Shown one piece after another: positions 1 to 6,669 of a stretch of 31,497 bases of DNA. A model generated the notes under the pieces. It did not search any database. It had not been told where the DNA came from and saw nothing but the letters and a program-made list of their open reading frames with translations. The DNA is from Frankiales bacterium (GTDB taxonomy: Bacteria > Actinomycetota > Actinomycetes > Mycobacteriales > SCTD01). Each line of letters starts with the position of its first letter. Positions within the stretch are counted from its first letter, which is position 1. A program made the position numbers and the translations under genes. The stretch spans positions 1 through 31,497 of the forward strand of contig JAODNB010000290.1 of assembly GCA_025464795.1 (NCBI GenBank), in the 5' to 3' direction.

Positions 1-248
1 TCGACGGCGCGCACGGTGACGCGCGGGTCATCGACCTGAACGAGGCCGCCGATGAGGTGCACCTCGAGCTTGTCGTCCTGGTCGAGAAGCCCGATCAGCT
101 CGTCGACGCGGTCAGACGGCACGAGGAACCGTCCGGACAGCATCGGGGAGTCCGACCGGCGGTGCCGAGCGAGAGCGTCCGCCATCGACAGCGAGGTCGG
201 CGGGAACAGCCCCGCGTCGTCGACCAGCCCCCGCAGGAGCCCGATCAA
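1..248 (-). CDS. Unrecognised protein co-transcribed with hmgA (partial, C-terminus off the left edge)
   Basis: An open frame on the minus strand starts at a TTG whose last three bases with the next one form TTGA, overlapping the hmgA stop by 4 bp, so translation is probably coupled. The 82 visible residues have no signal peptide or obvious membrane segment. They begin with a stretch containing LVDDAGLFPP, followed by a segment with ARHRR and LSGRFLVPSDRVDELIGLL. I recall uncharacterised actinobacterial proteins that open with a similar V/L-DDA-x-FPP motif, but I know of no function. Being third in an hpd-hmgA operon suggests a link to tyrosine or homogentisate catabolism; this is inference. 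It does not look like fumarylacetoacetase or maleylacetoacetate isomerase in the visible part. No better start codon is seen upstream in this frame. Confidence 0.6.
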   Translation of the reverse strand, partial: MIGLLRGLVDDAGLFPPTSLSMADALARHRRSDSPMLSGRFLVPSDRVDELIGLLDQDDKLEVHLIGGLVQVDDPRVTVRAV

Positions 249-1399
249 CGGGCCCAGGTCCAGGGGTAGCCCGGGTCGTCGATCTCGGCGATGCCGGGCG
301 CGAGGTCGAGCGGGGCGAAGGTGTCGATCATGACCGCCATCTCGTCGGTCGATCCCTTGCCGAGCGCGCGCTCCACCGACCCGGGCTGGGGGCCGTGGAC
401 GAACCCGCCGGGGTGCAGGGTGATGGAGCCCTGCGTGACTCCGCTGCCGGCTCGCGAGGTGAAGTCGCCCCCGACGTAGAACAGCACCTCGTCGCTGTCG
501 ACGTTGCTGTGGTTGTAGGGGACCGGCACCGCGTCGGGGTGGTAGTCGAGCAGGCGCGGGACGAACGAGCAGATCACGAAGCCGGGACCGGCGAAGGTCT
601 GGTGCACCGGCGGCGGCTGGTGCAGCCGCCCGGTGACCGGCTCGAAGTCGTGGATCGACAGGGCGTACGGGTAGAGGCACCCGTCCCAGCCGACCACGTC
701 GAAGGGGTGTGACGCGTAGGTGTACCGGGTCAGCTGGCCGCGCCGGCGGACGAGGACATCGGTCTCGCCGGCCTCTTCCAGGAGCGGCTCGGACGGAGAC
801 CGGAAGTCGCGTTCGCAGAACGGGGCGTGCTCGAGCAGCTGGCCGCGCGCGGACAGGTACTGCTTCGGCGGCGTGACGTGCCCACGCGCCTCGATGAGCA
901 GGCAGCGGAGCGGCCCCTCGACGACGACCCAGCGGTGGGTCGTGCCGGTGGGTACGACGACGTAGTCGCCGGCGCCGACGTCGAGCGATCCGAAGACGGA
1001 GTCGAGCCGACCGCTACCGGACTCGACGTAGACGAGCAGGTCGCCGTCGGAGTCGCGGTAGAGGGCGGAGTCGACTTCCGCTGCTGCGTAGGAGATCCGG
1101 ACGTTGGCGTTGCCCATCAGGACGGTGCGACCGTCGACCAACGAGGAGCCCACCGGCAGCTTGCCCGTCATGAGGTGCCGGGGGAGGAGCACCTCAGGAG
1201 GGGTGAGTCCCGCGTCGTCCGAGCCCACACCCACCGCGTTGACCAGACGGGTCGGGAGCTCGCGGTGGTAGAGCAGGGCGCTGTCGGAGGAGAAGCCCTC
1301 CTCCCCCATCAGCTCCTCGGCGTACAACCGCCCGTCAGGCTGGCGGAACTGGACGTGCCGCTTCCGAGGTACGTCGCCGACGCTCTTGTAGTGGGGCAT
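245..1399 (-). CDS. hmgA: Homogentisate 1,2-dioxygenase
   Basis: This cytosolic non-haem iron dioxygenase opens the homogentisate ring to maleylacetoacetate in tyrosine catabolism. The 384-residue protein has the bicupin-like layout of the short actinobacterial form; proteobacterial and human enzymes are about 430-445 residues. The probable iron ligands are H297 and E304 (within YNHSNVDSDEV) and H335 (within GGFVHGPQPG), which correspond to the human His335/Glu341/His371 set. The spacing of the first pair is one residue longer than in human. The start is an ATG 2 bp after the hpd stop, so hpd and hmgA form one operon, and the stop overlaps the start of the next gene. Neighbouring hpd supplies its substrate directly. 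The family assignment is firm. Confidence 0.93.
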   Translation of the reverse strand: MPHYKSVGDVPRKRHVQFRQPDGRLYAEELMGEEGFSSDSALLYHRELPTRLVNAVGVGSDDAGLTPPEVLLPRHLMTGKLPVGSSLVDGRTVLMGNANVRISYAAAEVDSALYRDSDGDLLVYVESGSGRLDSVFGSLDVGAGDYVVVPTGTTHRWVVVEGPLRCLLIEARGHVTPPKQYLSARGQLLEHAPFCERDFRSPSEPLLEEAGETDVLVRRRGQLTRYTYASHPFDVVGWDGCLYPYALSIHDFEPVTGRLHQPPPVHQTFAGPGFVICSFVPRLLDYHPDAVPVPYNHSNVDSDEVLFYVGGDFTSRAGSGVTQGSITLHPGGFVHGPQPGSVERALGKGSTDEMAVMIDTFAPLDLAPGIAEIDDPGYPWTWAR

Positions 1400-1401
1400 G
1401 C

Positions 1402-2493
1402 CTAGAGGTTGCCTCGTCGCTCCTGCTCGCGCTCGATCGCCTCGAACAGCGCCTTGAAGTTGCCCTTGCCGAAGCCCAGCGAGCCGTGTCGCTCGATGAG
1501 CTCGAAGAAGACGGTCGGGCGGTCCTGGACGGGCTTGGTGAAGATCTGCAGGAGGTAGCCGTCCTCGTCGCGGTCGGCCAGGATCTTCAGCTCGCGCAGC
1601 TCGTCGAGCGGAACGCGGGTGTCGCCGACCCAGTTGCCGAGGTCCTCGTAGTAGCTGTCCGGGGTGTCGAGGAACTCGATGCCTCGGGCGCGCATCTCAC
1701 GGACGGCGCGGACGATGTCGTTGGTGGCCAGCGCGATGTGCTGCACGCCGGGGCCGCCGTAGAACTCGAGGTACTCGTCGATCTGGCTCTTCTTCTTGCC
1801 GACGGCCGGCTCGTTGAGGGGGAACTTCACCTTGAAGGAGCCGTCGCTGACGACCTTGGACATCAGAGCGGAGTACTCGGTGGCGATGTCGTCGCCCACG
1901 AACTCCTTCATGTTCACGAAGCCCATGACCTTGTTGTAGAAGGCCACCCAGGTGTCCATCTTGCCGAGCTCGACGTTGCCGACGACGTGGTCGATCGCCT
2001 GGAAGAACCGCTTCTCAGGCATCTGCACCAGGGGCTCGCGAGCGACGAACCCGGGCAGGAACGGCCCGCTGTAGTCCTGGCGCTGGACCAGCGTGTGGCG
2101 GGTCTCCCCGTAGGTCGCGATCGCCGCCGTGATGACCTTGCCGAACTCGTCCTCAGCGACGGTCGGCTCCTGGAGGCTGGTGGCCCCGCGCTCGAGGGCG
2201 AGGTCGTAGGCCAGCTGCACGTCGGACACGCGCAGCGCCACGTCGACGATGCCGTCGCCGTGCCGCGCGTGGTGCTCGCCGTCGGCCGTTCCCGCGACCA
2301 CGGGGGCGGTGATGAGGAAGCGAGCGCCCCCGCTCTCCAGGAGGTACTCAGCGTGCGTGCGGGAACCCGTCTCAGGTCCTCGGTACGCGGTGAGCTTCAT
2401 CCCGAAGGCGGTCGCGTAGAAGTGCGCCGTCTGGCGCGCGTTCCCGACGACGAAGCGGATGTGGTCCCAGCCGTCCAGCGGAAAGTCGGTCAT
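1402..2493 (-). CDS. hpd: 4-hydroxyphenylpyruvate dioxygenase
   Basis: This enzyme converts 4-hydroxyphenylpyruvate to homogentisate with Fe(II) and O2, the entry to the homogentisate route. The 363 residues form two vicinal-oxygen-chelate halves, about 8-140 and 160-355. The catalytic C-terminal half carries the expected iron ligands: H169 (AIDHVVGNV), H252 (GVQHIALAT) and E331 (FFELIERHG). The C-terminal GFGKGNFKALFEAIE helix, which gates the active site in the family, is intact. The ATG start has no clear Shine-Dalgarno sequence, so a very short leader is possible. It is first in the operon with hmgA, and an AsnC/Lrp-type regulator gene diverges from it across about 100 bp. Confidence 0.95.
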   Translation of the reverse strand: MTDFPLDGWDHIRFVVGNARQTAHFYATAFGMKLTAYRGPETGSRTHAEYLLESGGARFLITAPVVAGTADGEHHARHGDGIVDVALRVSDVQLAYDLALERGATSLQEPTVAEDEFGKVITAAIATYGETRHTLVQRQDYSGPFLPGFVAREPLVQMPEKRFFQAIDHVVGNVELGKMDTWVAFYNKVMGFVNMKEFVGDDIATEYSALMSKVVSDGSFKVKFPLNEPAVGKKKSQIDEYLEFYGGPGVQHIALATNDIVRAVREMRARGIEFLDTPDSYYEDLGNWVGDTRVPLDELRELKILADRDEDGYLLQIFTKPVQDRPTVFFELIERHGSLGFGKGNFKALFEAIEREQERRGNL

Positions 2494-2594
2494 GGCGCAA
2501 CGATGACTCGCGCGGAGCTGTTGCGCAAGAGGTTCACTCTGAGCTGATCATGTTGTGCAGACAGGTCAGGAACTGCCGAGCCATACTGGACAAC
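2494..2594. promoter_or_regulatory. Divergent hpd / AsnC-type regulator promoter region with TTGYGCA-like boxes
   Basis: This 101-bp gap separates the divergent hpd and regulator genes. It contains GCGCAAC (2495-2501), TTGCGCAA (2521-2528, itself a perfect palindrome) and TTGTGCA (2553-2559). The first two form an inverted repeat with 18 bp between arms, and the centres of successive boxes are about 26 and 31 bp apart. AsnC/Lrp proteins commonly bind several phased weak palindromes, so this is a plausible operator array. A possible -10 for the regulator is CATACT at 2582-2587, which would place transcription start near its GTG (leaderless). The assignment is inference. Confidence 0.4.
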
Positions 2595-3056
2595 GTGACC
2601 AGTCTCGATGCCCTGGACCTCGCACTGCTCCGGCTGCTCCTGACGGAGCCCCGGTTGGGGGTGCTCGAGACCTCCCGGCGGCTGGGGATCGCGCGCGGTA
2701 CGGCACAGGCCCGGATCGGCCGGCTCGAGCGGGACGCAGTCGTGCGGAACTGGGCACCGACCGTCGATCCCGCCGGGCTCGGGTTCGGGGTGATGGCCTT
2801 CGCGACCCTCGAGGTGCACCAGGGCCAGGGCATCCGGCAGATCTCGGAGCACCTGCGCTCCATCCCCGAGGTCCTGGAGGCCCACACGACGAGTGGTCAG
2901 GGCGACGTGCTGTGCCGCATCGTCGCCCGCGACCACGCGGACCTCCAGCGGGTGCTGGACGCGATCACCTCGACCCAGCTGGTCGCCCGCACGTCGACCG
3001 TGATCAGCCTGACGAACGAGGTGCCCTACCGGGTCGCCCAGCTGCTCGGCACCTAG
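2595..3056 (+). CDS. AsnC/Lrp-family transcriptional regulator, divergent from hpd
   Basis: This 153-residue cytosolic DNA-binding protein has an N-terminal winged helix-turn-helix (about residues 3-55, with ETSRRLGIARGTAQARIGRLE as the recognition region). It also has a C-terminal RAM-type ligand-binding domain (about 70-145, containing SIPEVLEAHTTSGQGDVLCRIVA). The GTG at 2595 is chosen because the family motif LDALDLALLRLLL follows at once and the length fits the family (about 150). An ATG at 2550 in the same frame would add 15 unlikely residues. Its position suggests local control of hpd-hmgA, perhaps sensing tyrosine, phenylalanine or a catabolite; that is inference. The stop shares the tetramer CTAG with the convergent permease gene. 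Confidence 0.85.
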   Translation: MTSLDALDLALLRLLLTEPRLGVLETSRRLGIARGTAQARIGRLERDAVVRNWAPTVDPAGLGFGVMAFATLEVHQGQGIRQISEHLRSIPEVLEAHTTSGQGDVLCRIVARDHADLQRVLDAITSTQLVARTSTVISLTNEVPYRVAQLLGT

Positions 3057-4123
3057 GCGCCTGTCGTGGGCTCGGGCTTGAGCCGCTGCGTCCGGGTGTC
3101 GTAGAGGTCCCGGACGAGCACCTGGATGATGCCTGCCACCGGGATGGCCAGCAGGGCGCCGAGGATGCCGGCCAGCTCGACCCCGAGCAGGATGCTGACG
3201 AGGACCGCGAGCGGGTTGATCTTCACCGTCCGCGAGAGCACGACCGGCTGCAGCAGGTGGTTCTCGAGCTGCTGGTAGACGACGAAGAACACGACGACGA
3301 CGAGGCCGGCGGGCACCGAGTGCAGGAACGCGACCGCCCCGGCGATGACGGCGCCGACGCTGGCGCCGATGAGAGGCACGAGGTCGGCGATCGCGACGAA
3401 CACCGCGATCACCCCCGCGTAAGGCACGCCCGTAGCGAGCAGCACCACGTAGGTCAGGACGCCGCAGATCACGGAGATGACGAGGTTCCCGGCCATGTAG
3501 CCGGTCACAGCGCGAGCGCAGTCCTTGCCCACGCGCGAGACGCGGTCCGCTCGGTCGCGGGAGAGCTGGCTGAGCGATCCTGCGAGCAGCTTCGGTCCCT
3601 CGAGCAGCAGCAGGAAGGTCAGGACGATGATGCTCACGACCGCGGCGACCGTGCTGGCGATGACCGTCAGGACGTGGGCGGCACTGGCTCCGAAGCCCTT
3701 CGCCTGGTCCTGCAGCTGCTGCTTGTGCTGCTGCACGTAGGTGTCGATGTGGAACCGCTGCACGAGGTCGCCGACCGGTCCCTTGCCGTCCTTGGCGTCC
3801 TGGACGTAGCCGGGGAGCTGATCGGCGAACTTCGTCCCCTCGGTGATGAGGGGGTAGACGAGCAGCGCGATGACGGCGGAGAGCGCTGCGCCGACGACCA
3901 GGAAGACGACCGTCACCGCCAACGACCGCGGCAGCCTGAGCCGTCGTTCCGCGAGCCCGACGAGCGGCCAGAGCGCGGTGGCGAGGAACACGGAGACGGC
4001 GAGCCAGATGAGGATGCGCTCCACCTTCATGACGAAGAGCACCGCGACGACGGTCGCGAGGACCATCGCGATCGCGGCGGCGATGGTGCGGACAGGCACG
4101 CGTTCGCGAGCAGGAGTGGCCAT
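3053..4123 (-). CDS. AI-2E family transporter (UPF0118-type membrane permease)
   Basis: This 356-residue polytopic membrane protein has about seven or eight hydrophobic helices. An N-terminal pair (residues about 10-55) and another helix near 75-95 are followed by a soluble loop containing the YVQDAKDGKGPVGDLV region and a C-terminal helical bundle. The arrangement matches the AI-2E exporter family, whose members export small molecules or act as Na+/Li+ antiporters; the substrate here cannot be told. The ATG at 4123 gives the usual N-terminus (MATPARERVPVRTIAAAIA). A longer open frame upstream overlaps the preceding regulator gene and is rejected. It lies 28 bp downstream of that AsnC/Lrp gene on the same strand and may be co-transcribed. 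Its stop overlaps the convergent regulator's stop. Confidence 0.85.
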   Translation of the reverse strand: MATPARERVPVRTIAAAIAMVLATVVAVLFVMKVERILIWLAVSVFLATALWPLVGLAERRLRLPRSLAVTVVFLVVGAALSAVIALLVYPLITEGTKFADQLPGYVQDAKDGKGPVGDLVQRFHIDTYVQQHKQQLQDQAKGFGASAAHVLTVIASTVAAVVSIIVLTFLLLLEGPKLLAGSLSQLSRDRADRVSRVGKDCARAVTGYMAGNLVISVICGVLTYVVLLATGVPYAGVIAVFVAIADLVPLIGASVGAVIAGAVAFLHSVPAGLVVVVFFVVYQQLENHLLQPVVLSRTVKINPLAVLVSILLGVELAGILGALLAIPVAGIIQVLVRDLYDTRTQRLKPEPTTGA

Positions 4124-4151
4124 GCGGGACCTCTGCCCTGCCGGGGTCGCG

Positions 4152-4589
4152 CTACGCCCGGCCCTCCTCGAAGACCAGGACGGTCTGGGTCGACAGGACC
4201 TCGGGCATGGACTGGATCCGCTCGAGCACCAGGTCGCGGAGCTCGGCGGCGTCATGGGTGCGCACCAGCAGCAGCGCATCGAAGTCTCCTGCGACGAGCG
4301 ACACCTGCACGACCTCGGGCAGGTCCAGCGCCTTCGCCTTGAAGCCCTTCCACGTGTTCTGCTTCACCCGCACGTGCACGTACGCAGGCAGCCCCAGCCC
4401 CATGGCGATCGGGTCCACCACGGTGGTGAAGCCGAGCAGCACCCCGGTCTCCTGCAGCCGCTTCACGCGGGCGTAGGCGCTCGCCCTGGACACGTGCACC
4501 GCCTCAGCCAGCTCGCGCATCGACGTGCGTGCGTCCTTGCGCAGGACCTCCAGGACAGCCCGGTCCGTCTCGTCCAGCGTGACGCTCAT
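4152..4589 (-). CDS. AsnC/Lrp-family transcriptional regulator, divergent from phhA
   Basis: This is a 145-residue Lrp/AsnC protein. The N-terminal helix-turn-helix spans about residues 4-52 (LDETDRAVLEVLRKDARTS, then VSRASAYARVKRL), and the C-terminal RAM domain spans about 65-140 (PEVVQVSLVAGDFDALLLV). The ATG start is supported by an AGGAGG Shine-Dalgarno about 5 nt upstream. It diverges from the phenylalanine hydroxylase operon across 72 bp, so it probably controls phhAB; in proteobacteria phh genes have different regulators, so the ligand is unknown. It is a second AsnC/Lrp protein within 2 kb, clearly different in sequence from the one beside hpd. The permease gene follows on the same strand. 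Confidence 0.87.
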   Translation of the reverse strand: MSVTLDETDRAVLEVLRKDARTSMRELAEAVHVSRASAYARVKRLQETGVLLGFTTVVDPIAMGLGLPAYVHVRVKQNTWKGFKAKALDLPEVVQVSLVAGDFDALLLVRTHDAAELRDLVLERIQSMPEVLSTQTVLVFEEGRA

Positions 4590-4661
4590 CCGACCCTCCT
4601 AGGAAGACACTCGGCCTGAACAAAGAGCGAACCAGAGCCGATCGTCTCGTACAAGCCCGTC

Positions 4662-5588
4662 ATGAGAGACATGCATCGAGACACGACTGATGATGGGCCC
4701 ATGTTCGAGGAAGCGCAGTACTTCGCCCCGATCGTGACCCACGACGACGGCACGCAGCAGGTGCAGCTGGGTTCCGGTCACCCGGGCTTCGCCGATCCCG
4801 TCTACCGGCAGCGTCGCGATGCCCTGGCGACGCTGGCGAGCGCGTGGACCCCTGGCGGGCCGAGTCCGTTCGCCCCCTACACCGACGAGGAGCACGAGGT
4901 CTGGCGCGTCGTCAGCGACGCGCTGCACGCGAAGCACGAACGGCTCGCCTGCACGGAGTTCCTCAACGGCAAGCAACGCCTCGCGCTGCCGACGGACAGG
5001 GTCCCTCAGCTGGAGGAGGTCAGCGACCTGCTGGAGCCGCTCACCGGCTTCCGCTACCAGCCTGCTGCCGGCCTCGTCGCGCTGCGTGAGTTCTACGGGT
5101 CCCTGGCAGACCAGCGGTTCTGGTCCACCCAGTACGTCCGGCACCACTCCAGCCCGCTCTACACGCCGGAGCCTGACGTGCTCCACGAGGTGGTCGGGCA
5201 CGGCAACACGCTCGCGGACGACCGCTACGCAGCGCTGTACCGCTCGGCGGGCCGGGCCGCTCGCCGCCTCGAGTCGGACGAGGCACTGCAGTTCGTGAGC
5301 AAGGTCTTCTGGTTCACGCTGGAGTTCGGGGTGGTGCGCGAGCCCGACGGCCTGAAGGCCTACGGCGCGGGCATCCTGTCGAGCCCGGGTGAGATCGAGG
5401 AGTTCCGGAGCATGGACATCCGGCCCTTCGACGTCCTCGCCATGGGGACGCTCGACTACGACATCACGGTCTACCAGGACGTGCTGTTCGCCGCCGAGTC
5501 CTTCGGACAGGTCGAGGACGTCGTCGGCACCTTCTGGGACGAGTGCTCGGACGACTCGATCGCCGCGCTGCGGGGAGTGCCTGCGTGA
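4662..5588 (+). CDS. phhA: Phenylalanine 4-monooxygenase (tetrahydrobiopterin-type)
   Basis: The enzyme hydroxylates phenylalanine to tyrosine using non-haem Fe(II), O2 and a reduced pterin. The 308-residue frame contains the whole catalytic core of aromatic amino acid hydroxylases. H175 and H180 lie in PDVLHEVVGH and E221 in FTLEFGVV, giving the 2-His-1-carboxylate facial triad. No ACT-type regulatory domain is present, as in other bacterial enzymes. Three in-frame ATGs are possible (4662, 4671, 4701). The family usually begins at MFEEAQ, i.e. 4701 (295 residues), and no start has a strong Shine-Dalgarno, so the true start is uncertain. The stop overlaps the phhB GTG by 4 bp. It could be a tryptophan or tyrosine hydroxylase, but context favours Phe. 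Confidence 0.92.
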   Translation: MRDMHRDTTDDGPMFEEAQYFAPIVTHDDGTQQVQLGSGHPGFADPVYRQRRDALATLASAWTPGGPSPFAPYTDEEHEVWRVVSDALHAKHERLACTEFLNGKQRLALPTDRVPQLEEVSDLLEPLTGFRYQPAAGLVALREFYGSLADQRFWSTQYVRHHSSPLYTPEPDVLHEVVGHGNTLADDRYAALYRSAGRAARRLESDEALQFVSKVFWFTLEFGVVREPDGLKAYGAGILSSPGEIEEFRSMDIRPFDVLAMGTLDYDITVYQDVLFAAESFGQVEDVVGTFWDECSDDSIAALRGVPA

Positions 5589-5881
5589 GGGACGCGCCCC
5601 TGACGGAGGAGGAGCTGGCGAGCGCCCTCTCGGGCCTTCCCACCTGGTACGTCGAGAGCGCGAAGCTCACCACTCGGGTCGAGCTGCCGTCGTTCCTCGA
5701 GGCGATCGCCTTCGTGCGAGCGGTGGCTGAGATCGCCGAGGACCTCGACCACCACCCCGACATCGACATCCGCTGGCGCACGGTCGTGCTGGCCGTGAGC
5801 ACCCACGACTCCGGGAACGCGATCACCCGGCGCGACATCGGGCTCGCCACGCGCGTCGACGCGATCGCTCGCGCGCACTGA
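5585..5881 (+). CDS. phhB: Pterin-4a-carbinolamine dehydratase
   Basis: This 98-residue cytosolic enzyme dehydrates the 4a-hydroxytetrahydropterin made by PhhA so that the cofactor can be reduced again. The family signature is complete: E52-D-L-D-H56-H57-P58, then W64 and H74. The GTG start at 5585 forms GTGA with the phhA stop, a classic coupled pair. An in-frame ATG at 5543 lies deep inside phhA and is less likely. A hairpin follows the stop. The tight coupling to phhA leaves little doubt about the role. Confidence 0.92.
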   Translation: MRDAPLTEEELASALSGLPTWYVESAKLTTRVELPSFLEAIAFVRAVAEIAEDLDHHPDIDIRWRTVVLAVSTHDSGNAITRRDIGLATRVDAIARAH

Positions 5882-5889
5882 TCCGTCCC

Positions 5890-5909
5890 GCTTCGGGAGC
5901 CGCCGAAGC
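5890..5909 (+). terminator. Candidate hairpin terminator after phhAB
   Basis: A perfect 7-bp stem (GCTTCGG / CCGAAGC) with a 6-nt loop begins 9 nt past the phhB stop. No T-run follows (the next bases are CGGGGTAG), so it would be a weak or I-shaped terminator, as is common in high-GC actinobacteria. Confidence 0.5.
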
Positions 5910-6147
5910 CGGGGTAGTTGCGCAGAGCGGACGGCCGGGTTGGAATGCGTGCCCACCCGATCAGTGGTCGGAACGGCCCAGCCGTCCCCTTCGTCCGCAG
6001 TCACCACTCCTTCTCCTGCCGGTTGTGCCCACGGACGAGGACGTGATGGCGGTCACCGGGAGAGCATGGGTGCTCAGCCTTGATGCATCCTCGTTTCCTG
6101 CACCGTCCCAGCACCGCCCCGAGCGAGTCCCAGCCTAGGAGTCCAGC
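5910..6147 (+). promoter_or_regulatory. Leader/promoter region of the transporter operon with several inverted repeats
   Basis: This stretch has no credible gene. GCGGACG (5927-5933) can pair with CGTCCGC (5992-5998), and GACGGC (5930-5935) can instead pair with GCCGTC (5981-5986), so two alternative long-range stems compete. Between them CCGATC-AGT-GGTCGG (5958-5972) can form a local hairpin with one G-T pair. Further on GAGCA-TGGG-TGCTC (6062-6075) is a perfect inverted repeat. The set could be a structured RNA leader or protein operators; it matches no riboswitch I can recognise. I see no convincing -35/-10 pair. Confidence 0.3.
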
Positions 6148-6669
6148 GTGCGGCGTAAGCCCGCTAGTCGCGTCTTCGCGCTGCTGGTTGCCCTGAGCGC
6201 CACGTCGGCGTGCCAGTTCAGCCAGCTCCAGTTCCACAACGACAACCGGCTGACCTTCAGCCAGCCGGGCAACCGGCAGAAGGTCACGGTCCCGTTGACG
6301 GTGTCGTGGAGCATGAAGGACTTCGACGCCAGCGGCCTTGACGGCTCGAAGGACAAGCACAAGGGCGCCTTCGCCGTCTTCGTCGACGCTGCGCCCATGC
6401 CGGTCGGCAAGGACCTGAAGTGGATCGCGCGCAACGACAGCGGCTGCAAGCGGGACCCGCAGTGCCCCAACGCGCAGTTCCTGGCCGACCGCGGCATCTT
6501 CGTCACGACCGACACGAGCGTCACCATCGACACCCTCCCTCAGGCGAGTGATGGGATCGGGGACGAGCAGCACTACGTCAACGTCGTCCTGCTCGACGGC
6601 ACCGGCCACCGCATCGGTGAGAGCGCCTGGTACCGCCCGTTCACCAGCAAGCGGAGGTCCACCTCATGA
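6148..6669 (+). CDS. Predicted lipoprotein, first gene of the fused-transporter operon
   Basis: The 173-residue product starts at GTG 6148, with AGGAG at 6137-6141 placed 6 nt upstream. Residues 1-22 form a lipoprotein signal: RRK, a hydrophobic stretch VFALLVALSATS, then a lipobox ending SAC with C22 as the lipidated cysteine. The mature part has FSQPGNRQKVTVPLTVSW, reminiscent of an Ig-like beta-sandwich seen in cell-surface proteins. It later has a cysteine pair (SGCKRDPQCP) that could form a disulfide. It is far smaller than a LivK-type substrate-binding protein (about 370-400 residues), so it is probably not a standard periplasmic binding component. The stop overlaps the next start (ATGA). 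Its role is unknown; it may deliver substrate or stabilise the complex. Confidence 0.75.
   Translation: MRRKPASRVFALLVALSATSACQFSQLQFHNDNRLTFSQPGNRQKVTVPLTVSWSMKDFDASGLDGSKDKHKGAFAVFVDAAPMPVGKDLKWIARNDSGCKRDPQCPNAQFLADRGIFVTTDTSVTIDTLPQASDGIGDEQHYVNVVLLDGTGHRIGESAWYRPFTSKRRSTS

Noticed and set aside
2555..4342. A very long plus-strand open frame of 595 codons
   Set aside because: It runs across the regulator in another frame and antisense to the permease; its product is a low-complexity Arg/Asp/Glu/Gly-rich chain typical of high-GC shadow frames.
5882..6147. Possible ydaO-type or other known riboswitch before the transporter operon
   Set aside because: Inverted repeats are present but none of the conserved core sequences I know for riboswitches could be found.
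6001..6609. A minus-strand open frame covering the lipoprotein
   Set aside because: The plus-strand lipoprotein has a Shine-Dalgarno, lipobox and coupled stop; the antisense frame has none of these.
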